From contig NZ_JAHQRJ010000001.1 in NCBI RefSeq assembly GCF_019052805.1, positions 3,926,986-3,990,985 on the forward strand: a stretch of DNA of 64,000 nucleotides. The letters run 5' to 3'. Source of the stretch: Noviherbaspirillum sp. L7-7A. GTDB lineage: Bacteria > Pseudomonadota > Gammaproteobacteria > Burkholderiales > Burkholderiaceae_D. The position numbers and the translations under genes were made by a program. This document shows positions 18,241-27,896 of the stretch, one piece after another. Within the stretch, counting starts at the first letter, position 1. Every line of letters begins with the position of its first letter. The notes under the pieces are model-generated. The model saw nothing but the letters and a program-made list of their open reading frames with translations, did no database searches and was not told where the DNA came from.

Positions 18241-19329
18241 TCAATTGCCTGGGCGGGCCGACGCCGCCGCATGCTGCCTGCGTGCGCGCGCTCTTTCCTG
18301 CAGGCTGTACAAGCCCGCTTTCAGGAGAAGGCGGGATCGTTCAATCAGAGGCGTTGCAATGAACACCAGAAGCAGGCTGCCGACGATCACCAGGGCCCTG
18401 CGCTGCCAGCTCGACGGATCTTCCGGCCCGGCATAGCTGAAGAACTGGATCAGCGGCCGATGCAGCAGATACAGCGGGAAGGTGGTTGCGGCCACGGTTG
18501 TGATCAGCGAGCGCAAACGCCCCGGCAAGGCCGGGAAGGCATTCGACAGCCCGTACATGCCAAGCAGATGCATCAGGAAGGCGAGCGCATCGATATAGCG
18601 GCCAATGATTTCCTCATCCATGATGCGGTACTGTGCCGGCGCCAGGTAGCGCACATGAGGCGATGCCACGAGCAGCATCAGCCCGGCAATGGCCAGCAAC
18701 CAGCACCATGCCCTGGGCAGCGTCGTTTTCATGCAGAACCGGTAGGCCACGAAGCCCAGGCACCAGATCGGGAAAAGCGCCGCAATCACCGGGCCGGAGA
18801 GGGCCAGCAGCAACGCCACCCATAACCACCGGGTGGGCCGTTTCGAAAAAAAGAGGACGCCGAACAGCAGGTAATAGATGGCCTCGTAGCTCAGCGACCA
18901 GAATGGCGCGTTGATGCCTGGCACGAGCTCGAGATGCCAGACTTCCTGCAGCATCAGCAGCGAAGCGAGATAGCGCAGCAGCAGATGGTCGCCCGCAAAC
19001 CACGGCTGCCCAAGGTAAAGCGCCGGCGCCACCCGCACGCCAAACCAGTCGATCACGAAGGTCAGCGCCAGCGCCGGAAGCACGACGGACCATAGCCGCG
19101 CCGCGCGGCTGTTCAGATAGACCTGCCAGGTGCGCTCCTTCACATCGGTGACATAGGCAATCACGAAGCCCGACAGCACGAAGAAGATCACCACGCAGGT
19201 ATCGCCATAGTCACCCAGCTGCCACAGCAATCCGGCAGTCCAGTGGATGCCGGAGGCGTGGCCGAGAAAGACGACCATGGCAGCCAGGAAGCGAACCATG
19301 TCCAGGTAAGAAGAGAAATTCAGCGGCAT
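18241..19329 (-). CDS. Acyltransferase family 3 (OafA-like) membrane protein
   Basis: 362 aa, about ten hydrophobic segments. The N terminus has YLDMVRFLAAMVVFLGHASG, matching the acyltransferase-3 motif R/F-x-A...H with the catalytic His in FLGHASG. It is followed by VVIFFVLSGFVIAYV and a positively charged loop (NSRAARLWSVVLPALAL). FWSLSYEAIYYLLFGV is also characteristic. The family O-acylates sugars of LPS, exopolysaccharide or other surface glycans. Start ATG 19329; no good Shine-Dalgarno is visible. It is 4 kb from the glycan locus and could acetylate its product, which is only a guess. Confidence 0.88.
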   Translation of the reverse strand: MPLNFSSYLDMVRFLAAMVVFLGHASGIHWTAGLLWQLGDYGDTCVVIFFVLSGFVIAYVTDVKERTWQVYLNSRAARLWSVVLPALALTFVIDWFGVRVAPALYLGQPWFAGDHLLLRYLASLLMLQEVWHLELVPGINAPFWSLSYEAIYYLLFGVLFFSKRPTRWLWVALLLALSGPVIAALFPIWCLGFVAYRFCMKTTLPRAWCWLLAIAGLMLLVASPHVRYLAPAQYRIMDEEIIGRYIDALAFLMHLLGMYGLSNAFPALPGRLRSLITTVAATTFPLYLLHRPLIQFFSYAGPEDPSSWQRRALVIVGSLLLVFIATPLIERSRLLLKAGLYSLQERARARRQHAAASARPGN

Positions 19330-19710
19330 TGTTTCTGTTCGGTAAGAAATGAGGGCAGGGCCATGAAGCGCCAAAGGATACTTATTATTCAGACAAGCAG
19401 CGACTGCTTCGGACAGGGATATTGATCGATTCGCCCTTGGCTGGCCGTGGATGCGCAACGGCAATGCCTCAGGCAAATGCGCATCCGGCCTTCAGGCCGA
19501 CGCCATCGAATTGCAGCCCGACACTGCAGCTGGTATCTGCTGAACGGTGATGCCTGGCCAATTCCATGCAACCCAAAGCCAGGGCAGAACATCGCAGCCG
19601 GCCCGCCACGACCTTTGCGCAACCTTAAACCGGGCCCGTTACGGACAGGCTAGCGTTGGGACTCGCCCCATCGTCGCAAGGCGCCAGACAGGGCTTCGGA
19701 AGGAAATGCC
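19330..19710. other. Intergenic region between acyltransferase and phoD (divergent)
   Basis: About 380 bp separating divergent genes. I see no gene, RNA or strong palindrome; several short open frames lack ribosome sites. It presumably carries the two promoters, but no convincing -35/-10 pair was found. Confidence 0.5.
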
Positions 19711-21432
19711 ATGGGACGCCCCCGCAATCTCAAACCCGGCCGCCGCGGCCCCAGCCGCCGCGATTTCCTCAGACGCACCGGTGCAGCCATGCTGGCCATA
19801 CCGCTGCTCGATGCCTGCGGCGGCAAGGACGACGATCACGACAGCAACACCGGCACCGGCGGCACGACGCCTTCCGGCAGCAACCGGTTCCTGCATGGCG
19901 TGGCCAGCGGCGACCCCTTGTCCGATGCGGTGCTGCTCTGGACGCGGGTCAGCCCCGCCGGCAATGCCGCGGTCAGCGTCGATTATCTGGTGGCCACCGA
20001 CCCGGCCCTGAGTAATGTGGTCAAGCGCGGCAGCGCCAGCACCGATGCCAGCCGCGACTACACCGTCAAGGTCGACGTCGGCGGGCTGCAGCCCGGCACC
20101 AGCTATTACTACCGGTTTTCCGCGCCCGGCGGCCAGTCGCCGGTCGGCCGCACCAGAACCCTGCCCGCCGGCGACACGGGCAACCTGCGCATCGCCGTGA
20201 CCAGCTGCGCCAGCCTGGCCCACGGCTTCTTCAATGCCTACCGCCGCGTCGCCGAGCGTGCCGACCTCGATCTGGTGGTGCACCTGGGCGATTACATCTA
20301 TGAATACGGCAGCGGCCAGTATGGCAGCCTGCGTTCCTACGAGCCTGCCACCGAAGCCATCACGCTGGCGGATTACCGTGCAAGGCATGCCCAGTACAAG
20401 CGCGATGCCGACCTGCAGGAAGTGCATCGCCAGCACCCGATGGTGGCGATCTGGGATGACCATGAGGTGGCCAATGACGCCTGGGCCGGCGGCGCGCAAA
20501 ACCATACCGAAGGCGTGGAAGGCAGCTGGAGCGCGCGCGTGGCCGCCGCGCTGCAGGCTTACCATGAATGGATGCCGGTGCGGGTAGTCGACCCGGCCAA
20601 CCTGAAAAAAAACAACCGCAGCTTCGCGCTGGGCAAGCTGGCCGACCTGATCATGCTGGAAGAGCGTTTCAATGCCCGGTCGCAGCAGGCGCAGCCGACG
20701 CCCGACATCAATGCCAATACCCTGAACGCCGGCACCACCTTCACCCAGTCCGGCGCCTTTACCGACCCGACGCGCCAGATGCTGGGCACGGAAGAGGAAG
20801 ACTGGCTGGGCACCCGCCTGCGCGGCTCCGGCGCCAGATGGAAACTGATCGGGCAAGGCGTGATGTTTGCGCAGTTGAAGGCCAGGCCCGGCGTGCTGCC
20901 CGATGGCGGCACCTTTCTCAACCCCGACCAGTGGGACGGCTACCAGCCGGCGCGCGACCGGGTCTACAACATCATCAAGGGCAATGCCGGCGCGCCCGCG
21001 GTGGGCAATGTGGTGGTTCTCACCGGCGACATCCACAGCGCATGGGCGGCGGACCTGAGCCAGGACCCCAGCAACAGCAATGTGGCCCAGGGCGGTTACG
21101 ACCCCGACACCGGCGCCGGCTCGCATGCGGTGGAACTGATCACCACCTCGGTCACCTCGCCGGCGATCGATGATGAACGGGGCGTGATCGCCGCGGCGCT
21201 GAAGCTGGTCAATCCGCATGTGAAGTATGTCGAACTCGACAAGCGCGGCTACATGCTGCTCGACATCAATGCCAGCCGCGTGGTGGCGGAATGGTGGTAT
21301 GTCGACACCATCGCCGGCCGCAGCGCCAACCAGGCCTTCGGCCGCGCGGTGCAGGTGCTGGCCGGCGCCAACCACCTGAGCAGCGGCGCCCAGACCGCCC
21401 CGCGGCCGAATCCGCCGGCGCTGGCGCCCTGA
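19711..21432 (+). CDS. phoD: PhoD-type alkaline phosphatase/phosphodiesterase, Tat-exported
   Basis: 573 aa. A twin-arginine signal SRRDFLRRTGAAMLAIPLLD is followed by a lipobox-like LLDACGG, so it may be a Tat lipoprotein. The N-terminal PhoD domain (FLHGVASGDPLSDAVLLWTR) and metallophosphoesterase motifs VHLGDYIYEYG, AIWDDHEVANDAW and VVLTGDIHSAW are all present. PhoD enzymes cleave phosphate mono- and diesters outside the cytoplasm under phosphate limitation. No Pho box was recognised upstream. It is followed after 107 bp by pepN. Confidence 0.92.
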   Translation: MGRPRNLKPGRRGPSRRDFLRRTGAAMLAIPLLDACGGKDDDHDSNTGTGGTTPSGSNRFLHGVASGDPLSDAVLLWTRVSPAGNAAVSVDYLVATDPALSNVVKRGSASTDASRDYTVKVDVGGLQPGTSYYYRFSAPGGQSPVGRTRTLPAGDTGNLRIAVTSCASLAHGFFNAYRRVAERADLDLVVHLGDYIYEYGSGQYGSLRSYEPATEAITLADYRARHAQYKRDADLQEVHRQHPMVAIWDDHEVANDAWAGGAQNHTEGVEGSWSARVAAALQAYHEWMPVRVVDPANLKKNNRSFALGKLADLIMLEERFNARSQQAQPTPDINANTLNAGTTFTQSGAFTDPTRQMLGTEEEDWLGTRLRGSGARWKLIGQGVMFAQLKARPGVLPDGGTFLNPDQWDGYQPARDRVYNIIKGNAGAPAVGNVVVLTGDIHSAWAADLSQDPSNSNVAQGGYDPDTGAGSHAVELITTSVTSPAIDDERGVIAAALKLVNPHVKYVELDKRGYMLLDINASRVVAEWWYVDTIAGRSANQAFGRAVQVLAGANHLSSGAQTAPRPNPPALAP

Positions 21433-21477
21433 TGCGGTAGCAGGCACCGCACCGCCGCAAGGGACGGGCATAAAAAC

Positions 21478-21498
21478 AATGCACGCCCGCCGTGCATT
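21478..21498. other. Hairpin between phoD and pepN
   Basis: Perfect inverted repeat AATGCACG-CCCGC-CGTGCATT. No T-run follows, so it is a weak terminator at best. A TAAAAT hexamer three bases downstream could be a pepN -10 element. Confidence 0.5.
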
Positions 21499-21539
21499 GG
21501 TAAAATGCCCATTCGCCTTTTCACCCGTCCCGACATCCC

Positions 21540-24212
21540 ATGCGAACCGATACTTCCCAGGCAATCTATCGCAGCGACTATGCCGCGCCGAACTACCGTG
21601 TAGAAACCGTCGAACTGGGCTTCGACCTCGATCCCAAGCTGACCCGGGTCGCGGCGCGCCTGACCATGACTCGCAATCCCGATGGCCGCGCCAACGACAT
21701 CGTGCTCCATGGCGACACGCTGGAACTGGTGGCGCTGCGCATGAACGGCAAGCTTCTGAACCGCCGCGCCTATCGCCTGAACGGCGGCGAACTGGTGATC
21801 CCCGGCGCGCCGGACAATGTCACGCTGGAAATCGAGACCGCGCTGCATCCCGACGCCAATACCTCGCTGATGGGCCTGTATGTGTCCAACGGGAATTTCT
21901 TCACCCAGTGCGAAGCCGAGGGCTTCCGCAAGATCACCTACTTCCCCGACCGGCCGGATGTGATGGCGCGCTACACCGTGATGCTGCGCGCCGACAGGCA
22001 GAAGTATCCGGTGCTGCTGTCCAACGGCAACCTGATCGAGGAGGGCGACCTGGGCGACGGCCGCCATTACGCGCTGTGGGAAGACCCGTTCATGAAGCCG
22101 TCCTACCTGTTCGCCCTGGTGGCCGGCAACTTGGTCTGCCAGGAAGAGCGCTACACCCTGCAGTCAGGCCGCGAGGTGCTGCTGCAGGTCTGGGTGGAGG
22201 AGGGCAACCTCGACAAGACCCAGCATGCAATGGATTCGCTGAAGAACAGCATACGCTGGGACGAGGAGCGTTTTGGCCTGGAACTGGACCTGGACCGCTT
22301 CATGATCGTCGCCGTCGGCGACTTCAACATGGGCGCGATGGAAAACAAGGGCCTCAACATCTTCAACACCAAGTATGTGCTGGCCAATTCCCGCATCGCC
22401 ACCGACGCCGATTACGCCAACATCGAAGCCGTGGTCGGCCATGAGTACTTCCACAACTGGACCGGCAACCGCGTCACCTGCCGCGACTGGTTCCAGCTGT
22501 CGCTGAAGGAAGGCCTGACCGTGTTCCGCGACCAGGAGTTTTCCGCCGACATGGTGGGCACCGAGAGCGGCCGCGCGGTCAAGCGCATCGACGATGTGCG
22601 GGTGCTGCGCCAGGCCCAGTTCCCGGAAGATGCCGGCCCGATGGCGCACCCGGTGCGGCCCGACAGCTATGTCGAGATCAGCAACTTCTACACCGTCACC
22701 ATCTACGAAAAGGGCAGCGAGGTGGTGCGCATGTACCAGACCCTGCTGGGCCGCGACGGCTTCAGGAAGGGCATGGACCTGTACTTTAAGCGCCATGACG
22801 GCCAGGCCGTGACCTGCGACGACTTCCGCGCCGCCATGGCCGATGCCAACGGCCGCAACCTCGACCAGTTCGAGCGCTGGTACAGCCAGGCCGGCACGCC
22901 GCGCGTGACGGTCAAGACCCGCTTCGACGAAGAGAGCCGCACCTACGACATCACGCTGAGCCAGTCCTGCCCGCCCACGCCCGGCCAGAAGACCAAGCTG
23001 CCGTTCCATATCCCGGTCAAGGTCGGCCTGCTGGATGCCATTGGCGCCGACCTGCCGCTGACGCTGGAAGGCGAGGATGTTGCCGACGCGCCCGCCACCC
23101 GGGTGCTGGAACTGACCGAGGAAAGCCAGACCTTCCGCTTCGTCGGCGTGCCGGAAAAGCCGGTGCCTTCGCTGCTGCGCGACTTTTCCGCGCCGGTGGT
23201 GCTGGATTATGAATACACCGACGAGGAACTGGCCTTCCTGATGGCCAATGACAGCGACCCGTTCAACCGCTGGGAAGCCGGCCAGCGCCTGGCCACCCGC
23301 CGGCTGCTGACCCTGACCCGCATGGTGCAGAACCAGGAGCCGATGCGCGAATCCACCGCCAACCTGGAAACCTATGCGGCGGCGCTGCACAAGACCCTGG
23401 CCGACAGCACGCTGGACCCGGCCTTCCGCGAACTGGTGCTGACCCTGCCCAGCGAAGGCGTGCTGGCCGAGCAGATGGAGGTGATCGATCCGCAGGCCAT
23501 CCACACCGCCCGCCAGTTCATGCGCCGCCTGCTGGCGCGCACCCTGCGCAACGAGCTGGTGCAGTTGTACCAGCTGAGCCAGACGCCAGGCGAGTACAGC
23601 CCGGATGCGCTGTCGGCCGGCAAGCGCGGCCTGAAGAACGTCGCGCTGCAGTACCTGGCCGAACTGGACGACACCGACAGCCACGCCATGGCCCAGTCCC
23701 AGTACGACCAGGCCGGCAACATGACCGACCGCATCGCCGCGCTGGCCGCGCTGCAGAACAGCAGCGCGCCCGGCCGCAAGGATGCGCTGGAGCGCTTCTA
23801 CACGGAATTCGAGGACGAGCCGCTGGTGATCGACAAGTGGTTCTCGCTGCAGGCGATGGCGCCCGCCACCGATGTCAATGCGGTGCGCGCACTGATGAAG
23901 CACAAGGCCTTCAGCCTGAAGAACCCGAACCGGGCGCGCAGCCTGATCTTCAGCTTCTGCAACGGCAACCCGGCGCAGTTCCATGCCGCCGACGGCAGCG
24001 GCTACCTGTTCTGGTCCGAGCAGGTGATTGCACTGAACACCCTGAATCCGCAGGTCGCCGCCCGCCTGGCCCGCACCCTGGACCGCTGGCGCAAGTACGC
24101 GCCGGCGCTGCAGGAGCAGATGCAGGAAGCATTGCAGCGGGTTGCCGCCACGCCGCGCCTGTCCAAGGATGTCTTCGAGGTCATCAGCAAGGCACTCGCC
24201 GCCGATGAATGA
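21540..24212 (+). CDS. pepN: Aminopeptidase N (M1 family)
   Basis: 890 aa, the usual length of proteobacterial PepN. A cytosolic zinc metalloprotease that removes N-terminal residues from peptides. The exopeptidase motif GAMENKGLN and zinc site HEYFHNWTGNRVT with the downstream Glu in LKEGLTVFRDQEF sit at about residues 260-325. The DUF3458-type C-terminal domains continue to residue 890. The stop TGA is followed immediately by 7-bp tandem repeats containing TAA. Fbp starts 51 bp downstream, so the two may be cotranscribed. Confidence 0.96.
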   Translation: MRTDTSQAIYRSDYAAPNYRVETVELGFDLDPKLTRVAARLTMTRNPDGRANDIVLHGDTLELVALRMNGKLLNRRAYRLNGGELVIPGAPDNVTLEIETALHPDANTSLMGLYVSNGNFFTQCEAEGFRKITYFPDRPDVMARYTVMLRADRQKYPVLLSNGNLIEEGDLGDGRHYALWEDPFMKPSYLFALVAGNLVCQEERYTLQSGREVLLQVWVEEGNLDKTQHAMDSLKNSIRWDEERFGLELDLDRFMIVAVGDFNMGAMENKGLNIFNTKYVLANSRIATDADYANIEAVVGHEYFHNWTGNRVTCRDWFQLSLKEGLTVFRDQEFSADMVGTESGRAVKRIDDVRVLRQAQFPEDAGPMAHPVRPDSYVEISNFYTVTIYEKGSEVVRMYQTLLGRDGFRKGMDLYFKRHDGQAVTCDDFRAAMADANGRNLDQFERWYSQAGTPRVTVKTRFDEESRTYDITLSQSCPPTPGQKTKLPFHIPVKVGLLDAIGADLPLTLEGEDVADAPATRVLELTEESQTFRFVGVPEKPVPSLLRDFSAPVVLDYEYTDEELAFLMANDSDPFNRWEAGQRLATRRLLTLTRMVQNQEPMRESTANLETYAAALHKTLADSTLDPAFRELVLTLPSEGVLAEQMEVIDPQAIHTARQFMRRLLARTLRNELVQLYQLSQTPGEYSPDALSAGKRGLKNVALQYLAELDDTDSHAMAQSQYDQAGNMTDRIAALAALQNSSAPGRKDALERFYTEFEDEPLVIDKWFSLQAMAPATDVNAVRALMKHKAFSLKNPNRARSLIFSFCNGNPAQFHAADGSGYLFWSEQVIALNTLNPQVAARLARTLDRWRKYAPALQEQMQEALQRVAATPRLSKDVFEVISKALAADE

Positions 24213-24214
24213 TC

Positions 24215-24242
24215 AACAATTAACAATTAACGATTAACGATT
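24215..24242. repeat. Four 7-bp tandem repeats (AACAATT/AACGATT) directly after pepN
   Basis: Two copies of AACAATT then two of AACGATT. Each junction creates TAA, so TAA recurs every 7 bp (24221, 24228, 24235, 24242). Relative to pepN these fall in all three frames. It is one of four stop-codon arrays in the window. Confidence 0.9.
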
Positions 24243-24263
24243 AAAGCCATCACGAAAGCCACT

Positions 24264-25274
24264 ATGAAACGTATCAGCCTGACCCAGCATCTCATCGAAG
24301 AGCAGCGCCTGCACAACACCATTCCCGCCGAACTGCGGCTTCTGATCGAAGTCGTCGCGCGCGCCTGCAAGACCATCAGCCACGCGGTAGGCAAGGGCGC
24401 GCTGGGCGAGGTGCTGGGCACGAGCGACGCCGAGAGCGAAAACGTGCAGGGCGAGATCCAGAAGAAGCTGGACATCATTTCCAACGACATCCTGCTGCAG
24501 GCCAATGAATGGGGCGGCCACCTGGCGGCCATGGCTTCCGAGGAAATGGAAACCATCCACCCGATTCCCAACCGCTACCCGATGGGCGAGTACCTGCTGC
24601 TGTTCGACCCGCTCGACGGCTCGTCCAACATCGACGTCAATGTCTCGATCGGCACCATCTTCTCGGTGCTGAAGGCGCCGCACGGCATGACGGTCCCGAC
24701 CGAAGACGCCTTCCTGCAGCCCGGCAGCCAGCAGGTCGCCGCCGGCTATGCGGTCTACGGCCCGCAGACCGTGCTGGTGCTCACCACCGGCAACGGCGTG
24801 CAATCCTTCACGCTGGACCGCGAGATGGGTTCCTGGGTGATGACGCAGAAAGAGGCGAAGATTCCCGAAGATACCAGGGAATACGCAATCAATGCCTCCA
24901 ATGCCCGTCACTGGTATGAACCGGTCAAGCGCTATGTCGACGAAATGCAGGCCGGCAAGACCGGCCCGCGCGGCAAGGACTTCAACATGCGCTGGATCGC
25001 CTCGATGGTAGCGGACGTGCACCGCATCCTGACCCGCGGCGGCATCTTCATGTACCCCGCCGATGCCCGCGACCTCGACAAGCCGGGCAAGCTGCGCCTG
25101 ATGTACGAAGCCAACCCGATGGCCTTCATCGTCGAACAGGCCGGCGGCGCCGCCACCGACGGCAAGCAGCGCATCCTCGACATCCAGCCCGAAAAGCTGC
25201 ACCAGCGCGTGGCAGTGTTCCTGGGCTCGAAAAACGAGGTGGACCTGGTAACGTCCTACCACCGCGACGCCTGA
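24264..25274 (+). CDS. fbp: Fructose-1,6-bisphosphatase class I
   Basis: 336 aa, normal length. It hydrolyses fructose 1,6-bisphosphate to fructose 6-phosphate in gluconeogenesis, in the cytosol. The metal-binding motif [20 protein letters not shown] is intact, as are KYVDE-like substrate residues ([11 protein letters not shown]) and [22 protein letters not shown] [28 protein letters not shown] is the conserved C-terminal block. The Shine-Dalgarno is poor. It lies between pepN and tRNA-Thr. Confidence 0.96.
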   Translation: MKRISLTQHLIEEQRLHNTIPAELRLLIEVVARACKTISHAVGKGALGEVLGTSDAESENVQGEIQKKLDIISNDILLQANEWGGHLAAMASEEMETIHPIPNRYPMGEYLLLFDPLDGSSNIDVNVSIGTIFSVLKAPHGMTVPTEDAFLQPGSQQVAAGYAVYGPQTVLVLTTGNGVQSFTLDREMGSWVMTQKEAKIPEDTREYAINASNARHWYEPVKRYVDEMQAGKTGPRGKDFNMRWIASMVADVHRILTRGGIFMYPADARDLDKPGKLRLMYEANPMAFIVEQAGGAATDGKQRILDIQPEKLHQRVAVFLGSKNEVDLVTSYHRDA

Positions 25275-25320
25275 TCCGCGCCGATCAAGATTGATGTGGC
25301 AAGTTGCGCGGATTTCTTGT

Positions 25321-25326
25321 TAGAAT
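25321..25326 (+). promoter_or_regulatory. -10 element (TAGAAT) of tRNA-Thr
   Basis: TTGTTAGAAT occurs 10 bp before the tRNA, and the same decamer core TTGTTAGAATNC is found at 30226-30237 before tRNA-Arg. No -35 with proper spacing is evident here. Confidence 0.55.
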
Positions 25327-25336
25327 ACGCGTCTTC

Positions 25337-25412
<76 letters not shown>

Positions 25413-25420
25413 GGGATTAA

Positions 25421-25452
25421 AGGGAGTTGGCCTGAAGCCAGCTCCCTTTTTC
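25421..25452 (+). terminator. Terminator after tRNA-Thr
   Basis: Stem GGGAGTTGGC with GCCAGCTCCC, short loop, followed by TTTTT, starting 9 bp after the tRNA. Confidence 0.9.
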
Positions 25453-25989
25453 GTTTCTGACCAGGTGGTCGGTAGCGGCCGGGTCTCGGTCACGCCAGGC
25501 CGAGCCCATCGTTGACGATACCGGCGAAGCCTATATACTCCACCCGGTCCAGCCAGCCCGCAGCCGCAGAATTCACAGTGAACAAGCCCCGCATTCCCCT
25601 GAATGACGATGGTTCTTGCATGAGCCATGGGAAGCCGCGCCTGTCTGCTTTTGCCCTTGCCGCTGATTTTCCCATGCATTGCCTGGCTGCGCCTGCGGTG
25701 CCGGTGTCGGTGCCACGGATCGGCAGCGCATCCTTGTCCGTCCGGGATCTTGCCTGCCTTTCCTGGGCTCGGTGAGCGCCTGACAACCCCCGGTTTTCCA
25801 GCCTCCCGAGCCTGCCCCGCTGCAACAGCTTGCCGCCTTGCCGGCGTTGCGACGACATTTGTCGCGCATCGCCGGCAAGCCCCACCTGACTGACTAAATT
25901 TCGTCCCGTGCAAGCCGCACAGGGAGTGCCGCCGCCAGTCAGTTCCCTTAATGCGTAATCAGGCTTAATGCCTGCCAGGAGTGCCAACC
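25453..25989. other. 537-bp gap before rnk, holding a promoter and a long leader
   Basis: No convincing protein gene. An 87-codon frame at 25512-25775 has no ribosome site and an atypical composition. A good sigma-70 promoter at 25512-25539 points toward rnk, giving a leader of about 440 nt that could hold an sRNA or regulatory structure. Confidence 0.5.
25512..25539 (+). promoter_or_regulatory. Sigma-70 type promoter TTGACG-N16-TATACT
   Basis: TTGACG at 25512-25517, 16-bp spacer, TATACT at 25534-25539. It is oriented toward rnk, with transcription expected to start near 25546. Confidence 0.6.
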
Positions 25990-26394
25990 ATGAAACCATC
26001 CATCACCGTATCGTCGCAGGACCTTGAACGTATCGAGGCCTTGCTCGACACCCTGCCGCCGGATTCCCCGGCTGCGCAATCCCTGCGCGAAGAACTCGAC
26101 CGGGCCGACATCCTGCCGCCGCAGGAGGTGCCGCCATCCGTGGTGACGATGCGCTCGACGGTGCGATTCCAGATCGACGAGTCGCCGGAAACCTTTTGCC
26201 TGACCCTGTCCTATCCCAGGGAAATGCCGGATGTGCCCGATGGCATTTCCCTCCTTACCCCGATCGGCACAGCGCTGCTGGGTTTGACGGTGGGCGACAG
26301 CATGGATTGGCCGCGGCCGGACGGTCAGCTGGTAAGGGTCAGGATCGTCGAGGTGCTCTACCAGCCCGAGCGCGCGGGTGATTTCTCCCGGTAG
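25990..26394 (+). CDS. rnk: Rnk-type GreA/GreB-like regulator of nucleoside diphosphate kinase
   Basis: 134 aa. The C-terminal GreA/GreB FKBP-like fold is shown by ISLLTPIGTALLGLTVGDSMDWPRPDG and VRIVEVLYQPE. The short N-terminal helix pair (SSQDLERIEALLDTLPPDSP) matches Rnk, which binds RNA polymerase and competes with Gre factors. Start ATG 25990 has AGGAG 8 nt upstream; a GTG at 25981 is open but overlaps that site. A single gene, preceded by the long leader noted at 25453. Confidence 0.88.
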   Translation: MKPSITVSSQDLERIEALLDTLPPDSPAAQSLREELDRADILPPQEVPPSVVTMRSTVRFQIDESPETFCLTLSYPREMPDVPDGISLLTPIGTALLGLTVGDSMDWPRPDGQLVRVRIVEVLYQPERAGDFSR

Positions 26395-26421
26395 GAAGCC
26401 TGCCGCTGCATTGTGCGTATC

Positions 26422-27861
26422 TCAGGCCATGCCGCGTTCCCCATGCGGCATGGCGCGGGCGCCAGCCATCCTCACCCGGCGTTCCCGCAGCATGTCCGCC
26501 GCCGCCATCACGCCGCCCAGCAGCCCCGCGAACACGGTCCAGATCACATAGCGATAGTCCGCTGCCGTCGCCAGGAAAAACAGCGACGCCATATTGGCGA
26601 TGCCGCTCAGGGCGACTGTGGCGGCCAGCAGGTTCTCATCCCGGTTGCCGCGTGCGCCATGCAAGCGCTGCCAGGCCAGCGCCAGCGTGGCGATGCATAG
26701 CAGCAGATAAAGCCAGGGCTTGTAGAAGAGGGTTGCGGCCAGGCGGTCGAAGGCGCGGAAAAAGCTGCCGGCGCGCTGCTCGCTGATGTGGTTGAAGCGA
26801 AAACCAAACTCGTTGTCGTCGATGCCCGGATGGTAGGGGTAATAAATTTTGGGAACGCCGATGCCCAGCATGGTCAGGAACAGGTGGCCGCGGTGCTTGA
26901 GATAGATGGCGGGATTGGCTGCTACCACCTTGGCCCAGTCGGGCAGCAGGCGGCTCTGGAATGGCTCCGGCGGGAAAGGCCAGACGACGGCCCAGTAAGG
27001 ATAATTGGTGTCCGGCACGCGTACCCGCGTCAGGTCCTGCAGCAGCGGGCCGCCGCTCACCCGCGGAATGTAGGGCGGTATCACGTCCTCGCCGCGCGCC
27101 AGCGAGATCTCGGCCAGGTCCCATACCAGCAGGGTGCCCAGGCCATTGCTCTTCTCGGCATTCGCATTGAGCGCGGCAATGCCCTGAAAGTAAGCCAGGC
27201 TCAGCGCCGCCACGACAAGCAGGGCCGCGCCGGCCTTCTTCAACGCCGGCAGTCGCGAGCGCGTCACCATCGAATAAGCAAGAAAGCCCATCAGGAACAC
27301 GCCGGGAATGAAGCCGTTAATTCTGACGGCAATGGCATAGAACAGCGCCAGCGCGGCAAGCAGCAGCCAGCCCCAGTGCCGATGGCGCAGATAGCCCAGC
27401 AGGGCCGCGCAGGCCAGCGCCAGCATGCACATCATGCCGACATCCTTCCAGATGTGCAGCGAGGTAATCACCAGCGGCGGGCAGAAGCCAATCGCCAGCA
27501 GCAGCGCGATGCGCCAGGCCAGGCGGCGCGCCACCAGCAGCGCAAACAGCGCCACGGTGAGCCAGTAGAGGATCTGGTGAAACAGCAGCATGGCGCCGGT
27601 GTTGTCGCTGGCGCTGGCAAAGAAGCGCCACAGCATCACCATGATGACCGGGTGCGCATCGTTGAGCGTGGCCAGTCCCTTTGCCTGCCGGTACTGGTAC
27701 AGGGTGTCGAAGGACATGAAGCCCGGGGAAAATACATAGGCCAGGGCCAGCGCGCAGGCCAGTGCGATCAGGCAGGCCAGCCCGGCGCTTCTGGCATTGC
27801 CGCGTGGGCTGGCGGCTTCTCGGAGATGTGCATCCATAGGTCGGTAAGGGTTGGAGAGCAT
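26422..27861 (-). CDS. Polytopic membrane protein, GT-C-like, unknown function
   Basis: About 479 aa with roughly ten hydrophobic segments. An early loop FMSFDTLYQYRQAKGLATLNDAHPV resembles the periplasmic catalytic loop region of GT-C or DUF6056/Wzy-like proteins, with acidic and His residues. A large non-membrane stretch (DVIPPYIPRVSGG through YYPYHPGIDDNEFGF) lies between TM clusters. Starts at 27861 or 27837 are both possible; neither has a Shine-Dalgarno. It is followed on the same strand by nothing and preceded by a DUF2142 gene 35 bp away, so the two probably form an operon. Polyprenyl-sugar transferase is a guess. Confidence 0.65.
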   Translation of the reverse strand: MLSNPYRPMDAHLREAASPRGNARSAGLACLIALACALALAYVFSPGFMSFDTLYQYRQAKGLATLNDAHPVIMVMLWRFFASASDNTGAMLLFHQILYWLTVALFALLVARRLAWRIALLLAIGFCPPLVITSLHIWKDVGMMCMLALACAALLGYLRHRHWGWLLLAALALFYAIAVRINGFIPGVFLMGFLAYSMVTRSRLPALKKAGAALLVVAALSLAYFQGIAALNANAEKSNGLGTLLVWDLAEISLARGEDVIPPYIPRVSGGPLLQDLTRVRVPDTNYPYWAVVWPFPPEPFQSRLLPDWAKVVAANPAIYLKHRGHLFLTMLGIGVPKIYYPYHPGIDDNEFGFRFNHISEQRAGSFFRAFDRLAATLFYKPWLYLLLCIATLALAWQRLHGARGNRDENLLAATVALSGIANMASLFFLATAADYRYVIWTVFAGLLGGVMAAADMLRERRVRMAGARAMPHGERGMA

Positions 27862-27896
27862 GGGTGCCAGGGCAGGTCGGGGCCGCCCTGACGGGG

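Noticed and set aside
25512..25775. 87-codon plus-strand frame upstream of rnk
   Set aside because: No ribosome site; the frame begins inside the -35 region of a promoter and its residues look random.
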